Origin: an uncultured Bacteroidales bacterium
GTDB taxonomy: Bacteria > Bacteroidota > Bacteroidia > Bacteroidales > WCHB1-69
Length of the DNA: 64,000 nucleotides
Assembly: GCA_900316305.1 (NCBI GenBank)
Contig: ONCM01000004.1
Coordinates: 1 to 64,000, forward strand
Direction of reading: 5' to 3'
A model generated the notes under the pieces. That model saw nothing but the letters and a program-made list of their open reading frames with translations, did not search any database and had not been told where the DNA came from. This document shows positions 47,101 through 53,921 of this stretch, piece after piece (position 1 is the first letter of the stretch; every line of letters begins with the position of its first letter). The translations under genes and the position numbers were made by a program.

Positions 47101-50100
47101 CAAAGTAGCGACCCATCACCAAACCGCTGTTGAAGCATGCACTGACATTGGAAGAATCTGTCAATGAGCCGACGATACCGCCGACGTAATCGTCTGACTT
47201 CGATTCGCAGACAGTACCCGCGTTGAAGCACCCGTTGATGCGGGTGCCTTTGGTACAAAGGCCTGCGATGCCGCCAATGTAGTTGCCCTCAGCGATGATG
47301 GTGCCCAAGTGCTCACAACCGTCGATAATACCGTTATCCATCTTGCCCACGACGCCGCCGATATAGTTGCCATGCGAAGGAACCCTACTTTGTTCGTCCA
47401 CATAGCAGCTGCGGATTTCCGACTGCGTGCCGTTGGAATAACCGGCAATGCAACCGACGTATGACATAATGGATTTATTGTAACTGTTGTTATAAGAGGT
47501 GTCGGCCACCAAGATGCCGTTGTGGTTGTATCCTACGATGCCACCGACGGTGTCAATGGTAACACCGGGGTTAATTGACAAGTGCGAGCGACAAGAGTCG
47601 ATAGTGCCGAAGTCGTTGTAGCCGCAGATGCCGCCGAAGCAGGAGCCGTGGGTATACGTGGCGTTCTCGATTTGGGTCATATCTGTCTGGCAACGAACAA
47701 TGCGACCGTAGTGGTTGGTGCCACAGATGAAACCGAGGTTGCGGCCGGTGACAGCAGAAAGCCTGCTGGGGCTATGGTAGTTAATGCCGACATCTTGAGT
47801 TATGAAACAGTTGCGGATGGTGCCGCTATTGTTGTATCCGCAGAGGATGCCGCGGTGGTCGCCCGTGGTATTATGGTTGGTGATGGCGCCAGCAATGGTG
47901 AGGTTCTTCACCGTGCCGCCGTTGATATAGCCGAAGAAGCCCTGATTGTCGCTTCCCGGAACGAGGAAGCTTAAGACGGTGTGGTTGCCGCCGTCGAAAT
48001 GGCCACGGAAGGGACGGGTCTTGGTACCGATAGAGGTCCACAGGTCAAGGACATTGTAAGGTTGCCCACTACTGGTGGTGCCATGGAAAGCGAGGTCAAC
48101 ATCGGCCGTTAATTTGAAGTAGAGGTTGCGGCCGCCGTCGGTGATTCTCACGCACGTCGAGGTATTGTTGGGTGTCGAAGTGAAGAAAGTTTGGTCGGTG
48201 TAACGATAATAACCAGACCCTTGGTTGATGATGGTGCGGAATTTCTTTAATTCATCCGCATTTTTGATAATTATCGGATTCGCCTCGGTAAGGTTCACCC
48301 ACAGCTGCACCTTGCGATAAACAGGATCGTTGGTACCGGCGCCCCGGAAGCCCAACGTAACAAAGCCCTGAGCAGGATGATTGTCGGTGCTGGGGATGGT
48401 GACGGCTATAAGGTTGTTGCTGGGAGTCGTCCCTATCGACACACAATTGCTGCCGCCAATACGTTGCCAGCTGCCGCCATCGGAATAATTCACCGAGAAT
48501 TGGTGGGAGACGGTGCTGTAGGTCTCGGTAGTGTACAACTTGGCCCTCATGGCAGAGGCTTTGGAAAGTATGGCGTTGATGCTTTGAACGCCCTTGAGTT
48601 GGGGATAATAATCGTCTTGGTAGTACCAGATACTGTCGCTGCTGTCATCTCCCAACAGAGGTTTCATATATTGCTCTCCCATCATGGTATCAGTAGGCAA
48701 ACCTTTGGCCACGCCTGTCTGATCGCTGCCGTCAATGCCACCTGCTGTTGACATTTGCTTGTCGTAGTAACAATTATGAATGGTTATGGGTGATGGGTTA
48801 TTGGTTATTGAGGAGCCGACGATGGAGCCGAGATGGAGGCCAGTAGAGCGTACGGTGTTGGAAACGTAGCAATTTTGAATGGTTATGGGTGATGGGTTAT
48901 TGGTTGTTGAGCCGTCTATGGCGCCGCAAATACCACCGACGTATTTCCTATTTTCACCATTAACGATTCCAGCGTTATAGCAATTCTGAAATTTGCATTC
49001 AGGATTCTGAATTAATCCCACGAGACCGCCGACGTAATTGTCGACTAAGGCGTTGCCGGGTTGGGCAGTCACAATGCCAGTGTTGAAACAATTGTACATC
49101 GTACATTGTTCATTGTTCATTGTGCCTATAAGGCCGCCGATATAGGGACAATCGGCATTACCGGTGATGTCGCCTAAGTTGGCGGAATTCTTCACATTGC
49201 CATCCTTGGCGATAATACCGCCGATACATTGGATACCCATGACATCGACGTAGTTGAAGCAGCCGATGATGCTGTCGTCTGCGGTCAATGAGACACCGGC
49301 GATGCCGCCGACGGTAACACCGTACATGTTGTCGCTTGTATTATTATATTTTTTGACGGAGCAGTTCTCAATGCGACCGCCGTTGAGAATGGCGCAGACG
49401 GCACCGGCAGTGTCGGCACCGACGATGGTTTCGACAGTGATGTTTAGGTCATACACCTTGCCCGTAAGGGTGCCGAAAAGGCCGACCACAGACCGGGTTG
49501 AATTAAGTCGGGCGAGAGTATGGTTATTGCCAAGGAATGTGCCCGCGAACCGTTTCGTGCCGATAGGAATCCAGTTGGATGTGATATCGGACAAGTTGAT
49601 GTCGTTGGTGAGGCTGAAGACGATGTCCTGCACATAATGCGGAAGGAGATAGTCTTTATAGATTACCATGTAGTTCCCGTTCACGATGTTTCGCAGATTA
49701 TTCAGATCATGAAAGTTGTCAACGGTCATCGTGTCGGACAGCGGGAGACTGTCTAACGCTAATCGTGGTGTGCAGGCGGCGATGGCGTCCATGCGGACGG
49801 ACGAGCTGTCGGTCCAAGTCAGTCGAGGGTAGCGCCCCTCCTCGTAGAGCCAGTCGTCGTCGCCCATATACTCTCGCACAAGGGCTTCGGGACCGATGAA
49901 GTAGCGTGTAGCTACTTTTGTCGCCCCTTCACAGACGGGATTGACATGGTAGTCGTTGTAAAACGTTGTATACGCTGATTCTACCTCCACTTGATTGCCA
50001 GTAAGCACACCGGCATTGTAACAATCTGTAGAGACGTGGTGCACCGCGTCTCTACAGTGTCCAACCAGGGGGTGTACGGTGCCATTGGCGGCCGTGATGT

Positions 50101-52405
50101 CCCCCGTGTTGAAGCATCGTTCGATGATGCAGGTATCGGCGTACACATGACCCACCAGACCGGCAGCGTACCCGCTGCCACTATTGACCACTTTGCAGCT
50201 GTTGAAACAGCCCGTGATGCGGATGCTGCTGAGTGCCTCACTGTCTGTTCCCACCGAGCCTATCAGAGCGGCACAGTTGTCGCCGTTGAACTGTAGGGGC
50301 GTACCTGCGTGTGCGCCCTTGACCACGGCGCAATTCTCGAAAGAACCGCCCATGACGTTGGTGGCCAAGGCGGCCGACGAACCTCTGCAGCCGGTGATGT
50401 GCGGGTCTTCGAGGATCAAATTGCTTATCTCGCCCTTGCTATAAACAAAGAGTGCACGATCGGTGCCGTTCGTCATCGTAAGGTTCATCAGCTTATGCCC
50501 CCGGCCGTCGTAAAAACCGGTGAAACAGGTGTCGGCGTTCTTGCCGATGGAGACCCAGTCACCCACGCTGGCAAGGTCGATGTCGGCGGTCTGTATCCAG
50601 TGAATGTGCGGAAGAGAGTCGTGAGGAATCAGGAAGCGGTGGTAAACGAAGTCCTGGTTTGCGTTGATGCCGTCGCGGAAGGCGAGGAAGTCTTCCAGAT
50701 TGCTGATGAGGAAGGGGTTCTCGGCGGAACCGACGTACGGGGGGATGTTGATCACCGCATCGTAATAGCGGGTGCGTCCAGCCACCTCTACGGTGAGGCG
50801 CACCACACCCTGCTTTTGCAGATAGACATTCCAGCTGTTGTTGGGCGCATAGAACACTCTGCTGACAGCATCGGGCCAGAGACTGTCGATGGTCCACGTA
50901 ACATCCAGACTGTCACACCCTTTCCACAGCGCGAAGGACTCGGTGAGGTTGGAGAGTTTCATGTGCTTGCGCTCTTGGTCATTCATGTTGTTGATGGTAC
51001 TTTGGCCGTTGCCATTCGGTTTCATGAAGACATCGAGAAACGGAACGAGGGTGGCGGTCACAATGGAATCTTGGGGGTAATCCAATTCGAGGCGGTAGGT
51101 GACATTTATCGGATCGTTGAATGGATCCGGGTAGGGGTAAACATTGCACAGATAGGTGTTTTTCCACAAGCTGGGCTTCTGATTTTTGATGTCGAAATAC
51201 ATCATGCTGTAATAGGTCATGTCGTAGGTGCTGAGGGCTGCGGCACCCCTATTGGCCCGCCAATCTGCCGGCACCCATGACGATCCAGGAATTGACGGAA
51301 GGTCGCTCAGCTGCCAGTCGAAGTAGCAGGTGTCCACCCGGATGCTATCAACATCCGGATCATAGCTATTGGTGCTGTTAGGGGAGAGCGCATAGCCGTA
51401 GATGCCACCTATGTGGTTGTTGACAATTTCTTCGTCGGTGCCGATACCGCCGTGGGTCGGGTTTGCACCCGAGAGGGCTGTGCCGACCATATCGGTGGTG
51501 CGGACAATCATGGAGGAGTAGCACTGACGCACGGTGCCCTTCTCCACCTTGCCGACCAAGCCGGCGACATAGTCACCGGTGCAATCGACATGCCCGGAAG
51601 CGAAGCAAACGCTGACTTCGGGCAATAGAGTGGAAGACTGCGCCCCCGCAGTTGTATCATCATACGCTGTCATCAGTCCGATGAAGCCGCCCACATTGCT
51701 GCCGTTTGTGCGGATGCTGCCCTCGAAGAAACAGTCGTTGATATGGCCTCCGGAGAGTTCGCCCACCATACCTCCGATGTTGCTGGCACCACCTCTGATG
51801 TAGGAATTGACAATGCCGAGTTTTTCGATGTGTGCATCCCCCTCCATTTTCGAAAAGAAGCCTACACCCACAGTGCCGTCCGGACGGTCGATGTACATAC
51901 CGCTGATCGTATGCCTATCACCGAGTAAGTAGCCTTTGAACACGCCAGTCTCGGGCCATACCGTCCAATTGGGGTCAATCTCGCCGTCGCAAGCGGCCAG
52001 ATTCCCCTCGTTGAGGGTGATGTCATTCGGTATCAAGAAATACTTACCTTCGCCGTAGGCGGGAATGGTGTCGTAGGTACCGCTGGTGGGAGGCGTTGTG
52101 CTACAGATCCACTCTTTGCTGTAGCCATATCTATAAAAGTAGAACTCGTTGCCAGTACTGAGGCAGTTGGCAAAGGCCACTAACTCTTCAGCCTTACGGA
52201 TCCGGTACGGATTATTGGGCGTGCCATGACCACCCTGTGCATTCGCCGTGCCCCCGGCGAACAGAAGCAAGCAGAAAGGCAGAAGAAGGAAGATGGTCTC
52301 TTCAGGGTGATTACGGCGATAGCGCCCTGCACGGATGAGCATGCACGCAAGGGCTATGAGTACCAAAGCTCCAATAATCAGAAGGACAATCAGTTTTGTG
52401 GACAT
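38189..52405 (-). CDS. giant repeat surface protein (GLUG, MBG and FISUMP domains), 4738 residues
   Basis: One open frame of 14.2 kb. The N-terminus has two hydrophobic segments, LIVLLIIGALVLIALAC and IFLLLPFCLLLFAGGTANA; the second looks like the true signal peptide. Residues ~150-2370 are GLUG-type beta-helix repeats with the motif I(N/D)CYNxG. Residues ~2370-2810 are beta-rich linker domains. Residues ~2810-4000 are MBG domains, many 74 residues long (KTYGNSDPTLTAT, GTYPISVTLGNNPNYEV). Then come Cys-containing domains, one more MBG unit, and a C-terminal FISUMP domain (GTQCWFTENLQWATGKHKAF). Probably a surface adhesin. No T9SS tail; the stop is supplied by a palindrome. Confidence 0.9.
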   Translation of the reverse strand: MSTKLIVLLIIGALVLIALACMLIRAGRYRRNHPEETIFLLLPFCLLLFAGGTANAQGGHGTPNNPYRIRKAEELVAFANCLSTGNEFYFYRYGYSKEWICSTTPPTSGTYDTIPAYGEGKYFLIPNDITLNEGNLAACDGEIDPNWTVWPETGVFKGYLLGDRHTISGMYIDRPDGTVGVGFFSKMEGDAHIEKLGIVNSYIRGGASNIGGMVGELSGGHINDCFFEGSIRTNGSNVGGFIGLMTAYDDTTAGAQSSTLLPEVSVCFASGHVDCTGDYVAGLVGKVEKGTVRQCYSSMIVRTTDMVGTALSGANPTHGGIGTDEEIVNNHIGGIYGYALSPNSTNSYDPDVDSIRVDTCYFDWQLSDLPSIPGSSWVPADWRANRGAAALSTYDMTYYSMMYFDIKNQKPSLWKNTYLCNVYPYPDPFNDPINVTYRLELDYPQDSIVTATLVPFLDVFMKPNGNGQSTINNMNDQERKHMKLSNLTESFALWKGCDSLDVTWTIDSLWPDAVSRVFYAPNNSWNVYLQKQGVVRLTVEVAGRTRYYDAVINIPPYVGSAENPFLISNLEDFLAFRDGINANQDFVYHRFLIPHDSLPHIHWIQTADIDLASVGDWVSIGKNADTCFTGFYDGRGHKLMNLTMTNGTDRALFVYSKGEISNLILEDPHITGCRGSSAALATNVMGGSFENCAVVKGAHAGTPLQFNGDNCAALIGSVGTDSEALSSIRITGCFNSCKVVNSGSGYAAGLVGHVYADTCIIERCFNTGDITAANGTVHPLVGHCRDAVHHVSTDCYNAGVLTGNQVEVESAYTTFYNDYHVNPVCEGATKVATRYFIGPEALVREYMGDDDWLYEEGRYPRLTWTDSSSVRMDAIAACTPRLALDSLPLSDTMTVDNFHDLNNLRNIVNGNYMVIYKDYLLPHYVQDIVFSLTNDINLSDITSNWIPIGTKRFAGTFLGNNHTLARLNSTRSVVGLFGTLTGKVYDLNITVETIVGADTAGAVCAILNGGRIENCSVKKYNNTSDNMYGVTVGGIAGVSLTADDSIIGCFNYVDVMGIQCIGGIIAKDGNVKNSANLGDITGNADCPYIGGLIGTMNNEQCTMYNCFNTGIVTAQPGNALVDNYVGGLVGLIQNPECKFQNCYNAGIVNGENRKYVGGICGAIDGSTTNNPSPITIQNCYVSNTVRSTGLHLGSIVGSSITNNPSPITIHNCYYDKQMSTAGGIDGSDQTGVAKGLPTDTMMGEQYMKPLLGDDSSDSIWYYQDDYYPQLKGVQSINAILSKASAMRAKLYTTETYSTVSHQFSVNYSDGGSWQRIGGSNCVSIGTTPSNNLIAVTIPSTDNHPAQGFVTLGFRGAGTNDPVYRKVQLWVNLTEANPIIIKNADELKKFRTIINQGSGYYRYTDQTFFTSTPNNTSTCVRITDGGRNLYFKLTADVDLAFHGTTSSGQPYNVLDLWTSIGTKTRPFRGHFDGGNHTVLSFLVPGSDNQGFFGYINGGTVKNLTIAGAITNHNTTGDHRGILCGYNNSGTIRNCFITQDVGINYHSPSRLSAVTGRNLGFICGTNHYGRIVRCQTDMTQIENATYTHGSCFGGICGYNDFGTIDSCRSHLSINPGVTIDTVGGIVGYNHNGILVADTSYNNSYNKSIMSYVGCIAGYSNGTQSEIRSCYVDEQSRVPSHGNYIGGVVGKMDNGIIDGCEHLGTIIAEGNYIGGIAGLCTKGTRINGCFNAGTVCESKSDDYVGGIVGSLTDSSNVSACFNSGLVMGRYFVGGLIGHLSEACHFTDCYHTGIVKGISQVGGIVGSQLDPTVASGYGYSAGWVEGSSMVGAVCGYTSDTTMFHNLHYDKQMCSYKGVNEEDVTGVTAHSTSEMMGVTFGSDRPWIYGEGMYPRLSTISNTDASQVSALALQIGDIYNLSFSPDTSYTLPSYTPVTGTNFKWSKVKNSDNAATLSGTTLTPSGMRNFMRIKATKSIFSNGENHTIPLRAVQLSFGISEQQPLIVNSVGFPQLRIYIKNGQTFYYSNGSFYGSNQLLTDATPIPADADGFYFRLNNDVNYIDYSWLPIGTEEHPFRGYLDGGGHAVHVSFINTSEDLDFWGLFGYLQGRVKNLFLYDVSLLSANNRVGALAGYCNGTVSHCGTLSSCSSTPVVKGQTAVGGLIGEAFFSQIFDCYNGSNVRGNQSVGGIVGLIDNEELINDNYLGSIKQSFNYGMVSGSDNDSRVGGMIGSIQNSEFRIQNCYNTGAINGKTQVGGLAGALYNAQCTMYNCYNAGYVSGDTVTDPFVNLIQNSSFNIHHCYFDKQLCPLKDKHLQDAEGPTAHSTAEMIGDSLKTELGDTYWSYNENEYPRLKTIQNSEFIIHNSPAAIASVKPIYLPGHMTVNNIVADFTADTTADAKWYRYGTGTALNTPDPETTNGEFSLFTCGEDSLMVVLSGSISCERRVMPLNVAAANIKIDTILACSAYAWKPTNDHTEILDEPGFYSYSPEGEDCDSTKAIELFFSTPLETTLAKQDACMDSYWSKYGHNIGFLKATVIGGGFSTEHTSTEYTYEWSRANGTIDNESFIAGHPDSLRYLSSDTYYLTTTDINAPLCQAHDTILVDEYSFNYLATKWGNCVDTDDGWIELVIRQFEFNRDGSPYSIMCWDSNHRLIADDTIPALNPPDESGVPKGYDTLFNLANGLYYITITDSLGCYQDKQIKVNDPINPKMTLRAKGFKKVYDGIPVSLNSINVVEYDDNWKVPERAEYYVTSDQWRQLALRIGDSLIVSLSNPDMMIKDVDSVRNKIVGWSIKDAETGKDKTCLYHFYPIDSCIVIVPATLTLFTGSATKEYDGTELTSYDWNVQGLQNGEHVWCMPSASLTDVGSSPNTCYIDWGNPGPWDENIAQQKNYTVINHFGTLTVTPNTQPITLTAKSASKKYDGTALTNDTVVATGLPNDFYVEATTSGSQTDVGTSANEVTSYVIKNANGETKTDYFTNVTTVAGTLTVEPTDLFITTPSATKPYDGTALTAAFDPSTGAGSISGLASNESITVTTTGSQTEVGESANTYTIDWGTTNPNNYEISDNLGVLKVTPAPVTVTADNKSKTYGDSDPELTATVTGTVESDVIDFTLSREAGETTGTYPISVTLGTNPNYTVTATPGTFTITRATATVTADDKEKVKDAIDPELTATVSGLQNNDAASVITYTLNREAGETVGTYAITPSGDAVQGNYDVTYVPGTLTITSSTEVVVRIVGHSNTTAYDGEGHSVNGYDVVSISNPDYTENDFDFNGTTTEAERTYVGTSYMGLAAGQFINNNGSFDVTFIVTDGYQTITPAPATVVADNKSKTYGETDPTLTATVTGSVESETIAFTLSRAEGENAGTYPITVTLGSNPNYEVTATNGTFTINRKAATVTAHDTAKAYGDPDPEFSATISGTLENDAIAFTLSRAEGEDVGTYAITPSGNAVQGNYNVNYVPGTLTITSSDAIEVRIAGHRDTAVYNGVEHSVIGYDVVSVSNPSYTEHDFTFSGSASAARTDVGTTPMGLNANQFSNTNTNFPHVNFIVTEDGWQTITKAPATVTADDSSKTYGNTDPTLTATITGTVEGDTIAFSLSREAGETVGTYPITVTLGNNPNYEVTPTNGTFTINKRPATITAENVSKTYSDTDPELTATIVGSVEGDAIAFSLSRAEGENAGTYPITVTPGYNPNYEVTPTNGVFFIDKKPAMVTAIDNSKTYGTPDPEFSVSVEGSVEGDTIAFTLSRAEGENAGTYPITVTLGNNPNYDVTTITGTFTINKKPATVTANNASKTYGNSDPTLTATVIGSVGSDAIAYTLSRSEGENAGTYPISVTLGNNPNYEVTTTSGTFTINKKPATVVANNKGKIYGNADPTLTATVTGTVGSDVIAFTLSRTEGENVGTYPISVTLGSNPNYEVATVPGSFTITPATAMVMADNKEKVRGTPDPPLTATVTGLKNGDSESVISDTITREPGDTVGTYAITPSGAIKQGNYNITYLPGVLTIVDDTLIVVGTLETVTVNGCTASDAPAPYTTVEGLESAGLTIQGDCPGDLHISSHDVHTGAACSSVTRYYTISDGCSDSVTVSQVINITHNEAPHEVGEPVPTSSEVYCYVDEIIPPHENSNIAMPMVVDTCGNVLEPGEPTLSNNYQSSSCTGDFTYNYTYQDCAGKVFQWYYTYHVLPSQLHFTDNDLTDVTLGNACYSADVTSHLKTNGDVWNMYSTDCNNIHSLSVTSEDVVESASNCSWKVTRTFTITNGCVTETKTQSVSGGNTTAPTFAAPNNITVFRNLDSTYDIDPAITGTVSNVSATCSTADTTYQDSAPATNPDGSLTIVRSWTMTDTCQNATTKEQTITVKPASVTVTITGNTASKTYNGSEQSVTGYTVNIPTGTTLTENDIVGPEAVARGTNVTSENGGKYMMGLTAEQFSATNTNYDVSFDVTDGWLKITKKSISISLDSSKVYDGEIFTVTADQLHVTGLVEGQSLSGQLWTSSAAPGVYVSHDGSSQAFMETGTIEKSLFVLDATSSNVTSSYAPAFDVTLLIEQNLAECSGMEFYGHIYDAVRIGTQCWFTENLQWATGKHKAFGDDDANVEKFGYLYSWYTAMGVPENDNNAVPATQIGYDGEPYVQGICPDGWAVANEADFALLNATAGGTELLKDPGTQYWLSGHEGTVPNTGFNARANGHFNSVSQRYEDQLTGSYFWMPGTNTSTFNSAVIQYYCNEGLFSNHPKTDLQGVRCIRKISQ
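40640..43190 (-). repeat. tandem MBG-coding repeats (222-base units)
   Basis: Within the giant gene, successive units of 222 bases (74 codons) are near-identical at DNA level from about 40640 to 41740, shown by GTAGTTGGGGTTGTTGCC-type segments recurring at ~40908, 41130 and on. Related, more divergent units continue to about 43190. Such near-identity favours unit gain and loss by recombination and makes assembly length uncertain. Confidence 0.8.
45329..45846 (-). repeat. low-complexity words embedded in the giant gene, cluster 1
   Basis: In-frame tracts of intergenic-type words: ATTCTGAATTCTGAA (45329-45360 and 45696-45730), ATGATGAATGTTGAATGATG (45522-45558), TTGTACATGGTACATTG (45610-45646), ATTATCATTTATCAATTC (45813-45845). 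Most stand immediately before an NCYNxG or HCYFDK motif of a GLUG repeat. Confidence 0.8.
48779..49125 (-). repeat. low-complexity words embedded in the giant gene, cluster 2
   Basis: Two nearly identical tracts GGTTATGGGTGATGGGTTAT (48779-48811 and 48877-48911), encoding TNNPSPITI before NCYV/NCYY. Another is TTGTACATCGTACATTG with TTCATTGTTCATTG (49091-49125), encoding NNEQCTMYNCFN. Confidence 0.8.
50028..50055. repeat. GTAGAGACG palindrome, copy F, inside coding sequence
   Basis: 28 bases (30 with the flanking T/A pair), in frame in the giant gene, encoding CRDAVHHVST just before DCYNAG. Identical in sequence, inverted, to copy D at 34293-34320. Confidence 0.95.
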
Positions 52406-52409
52406 TTCT

Positions 52410-52530
52410 TTAATGGTTATAGGTTATAGGTTATTGGTTATTGGTTTTTCATCGTTTTTCATCGTAATTCATCGTTTTTCATCGTAATTCATCGTTTTTC
52501 ATCGTAATTCATCGTAATTCTTCATCGTTA
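52410..52530. repeat. leader repeat of the giant gene (GGTTATT words and ATGAAAAACG/ATGAATTACG decamers)
   Basis: On the - strand about eight 10-base units ATGAAAAACG or ATGAATTACG, then AACCAATA/AACCTATA words, fill the leader between the -7 box and the ATG. Each decamer carries an ATG. Confidence 0.8.
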
Positions 52531-52541
52531 AAACGAAGCGG

Positions 52542-52549
52542 CAAAAGTA
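52542..52549 (-). promoter_or_regulatory. -7 box (TACTTTTG) for the giant gene
   Basis: On the - strand it reads TAGTACTTTTGCCGC. The transcript would have about 130 bases of repeat leader. Confidence 0.55.
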
Positions 52550-52645
52550 CTATATTATTATAAAACCATTTTTCCTTTGGCGGAAAATTCCACGAAAGGA
52601 AAAGGATTTTTCGGTTATAGGAAAAGGAATACGATAAGAGGAAAC

Positions 52646-52673
52646 GTAGAGACGCAAAATTTTGCGTCTCTAC
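52646..52673. repeat. GTAGAGACG palindrome, copy G
   Basis: Perfect 28-base palindrome, half GTAGAGACGCAAAA. It lies 15 bases beyond the stop of the AraC-type regulator gene. Confidence 0.95.
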
Positions 52674-52687
52674 AACGTGCGGGTACG

Positions 52688-53806
52688 TTACATTATCCGG
52701 TAACTCGATGGCGTCTCCTTCCCCTGCGCCTTGAAGGCCTTGGTCATGGAGGCTTGGGAGGAGAAACCGCAGCGCGCGGCGATGTCGGCGAGGCGCTCGT
52801 TGGGGTGTTGGTGGATAAGGCTGATGGCGTGGCGCACGCGGTGCTGGCTGATCATGTCGTAGAACGACTGGTAGCCGCTGCGGCGGATCACCTCGGCGAG
52901 GTACTTGCTGTTGGTGCTCAGGCGCGAGATGAGCACGTCACTGGTGATGTGCGGCTCGGTAAAGATTTTCTCTTCCGTGAGCAGGATTTCCAAACGACGG
53001 GCAAGGTCGTCGAAGCGGGCGTTGGTTACCTGCCGGACGGCGCTGTCTGAAGGTGTCGGAAGCTCCTTCTCTTCAGGGATTTCTGTCTGTTCCGGCAATC
53101 CCGACACTACCTTTCGCCATGGGTTCAGCGTGAGGATGCAGAACCCGACATTGCCGATGACGAACAGGATGTCGCGACCGAACTTCACCCACGGGTCGTC
53201 GGCGTAGAAATTGATGGCCAACAGCACGAGAACCAGCGTGGGCACCCAGCGGATGAGGTTGGCGAAGCGCACGGGGAAGTCGTCGCTGTCTGCGTATTGG
53301 TCCTCGTTGGCACGCCGCACGGCGTTCCTGATTCTCAGCGCCATGCGCACGGAGAGACTGAAGTAGGCAACGAAGAGGAGGCTCACCGCCCCCACGCTCC
53401 AAACACGCCACCCTTCGGGCATGTCAATAAGGTTTACCGCCTGCAGGAACATCGGCAGCAACACTAATATGGCGGGAATAAACAGCCAGTAGCCATTGAG
53501 CCGGTGCTTGATTTCGGGGAAAAAGTAGTCCTCGCACATGATGAGCATCTGGATGGAGAAGAAGAGCAACGAGAAAGCGTTGACGTATAGCAGCGCGTCG
53601 CTGTCGCCAATCTGCAGCAGGTAAGGAAGTTCGAAGATTTGCAGCAAGTAGATGATTCCCACCGCTTTCCGGGCCGGAAACAGTTCGTGATAATGCTCCT
53701 TGTATGCCTCTGGCTTGTAGAACCACTTCAGCAACCACCCGTAGAGATGGGTGATGATGAAGGCCAGGTTGGCGGAGAATAGTATCATGTAGGTGGTGTC
53801 AGTCAT
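52688..53806 (-). CDS. membrane-bound AraC-family regulator
   Basis: 372 residues. The N-terminal ~230 residues hold about six membrane segments (MILFSANLAFIITHLYGWLL, GIIYLLQIFELPYLLQIG, FIPAILVLLPMFLQAVNLI, AVSLLFVAYFSLSVRMAL). The C-terminal ~100 residues are an AraC DNA-binding domain with two helix-turn-helix units; the second is ADIAARCGFSSQASMTKAF, ending GKETPSSYRIM. Such proteins sense a signal in the membrane and act on nearby genes. It stands between the giant surface gene and the esterase/PCMD pair, so either could be its target. Confidence 0.88.
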   Translation of the reverse strand: MTDTTYMILFSANLAFIITHLYGWLLKWFYKPEAYKEHYHELFPARKAVGIIYLLQIFELPYLLQIGDSDALLYVNAFSLLFFSIQMLIMCEDYFFPEIKHRLNGYWLFIPAILVLLPMFLQAVNLIDMPEGWRVWSVGAVSLLFVAYFSLSVRMALRIRNAVRRANEDQYADSDDFPVRFANLIRWVPTLVLVLLAINFYADDPWVKFGRDILFVIGNVGFCILTLNPWRKVVSGLPEQTEIPEEKELPTPSDSAVRQVTNARFDDLARRLEILLTEEKIFTEPHITSDVLISRLSTNSKYLAEVIRRSGYQSFYDMISQHRVRHAISLIHQHPNERLADIAARCGFSSQASMTKAFKAQGKETPSSYRIM

Positions 53807-53817
53807 TGTGAGGTTGC

Positions 53818-53921
53818 TAGTTTACAAGTTTAGGAGTTTAGAAGTTTACAAGTTTAGGAGTTTAGAAGTTTACAAGTTTAGGAGTTTAGAAGTTTACAAG
53901 TTTAGGGGCTTAGAAGTTTAT
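53818..53921. repeat. 8-base word array (AGTTTACA/AGTTTAGG/AGTTTAGA)
   Basis: About 12 units of period 8 filling the gap between the AraC gene start and the end of the PCMD-type gene. Confidence 0.9.
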
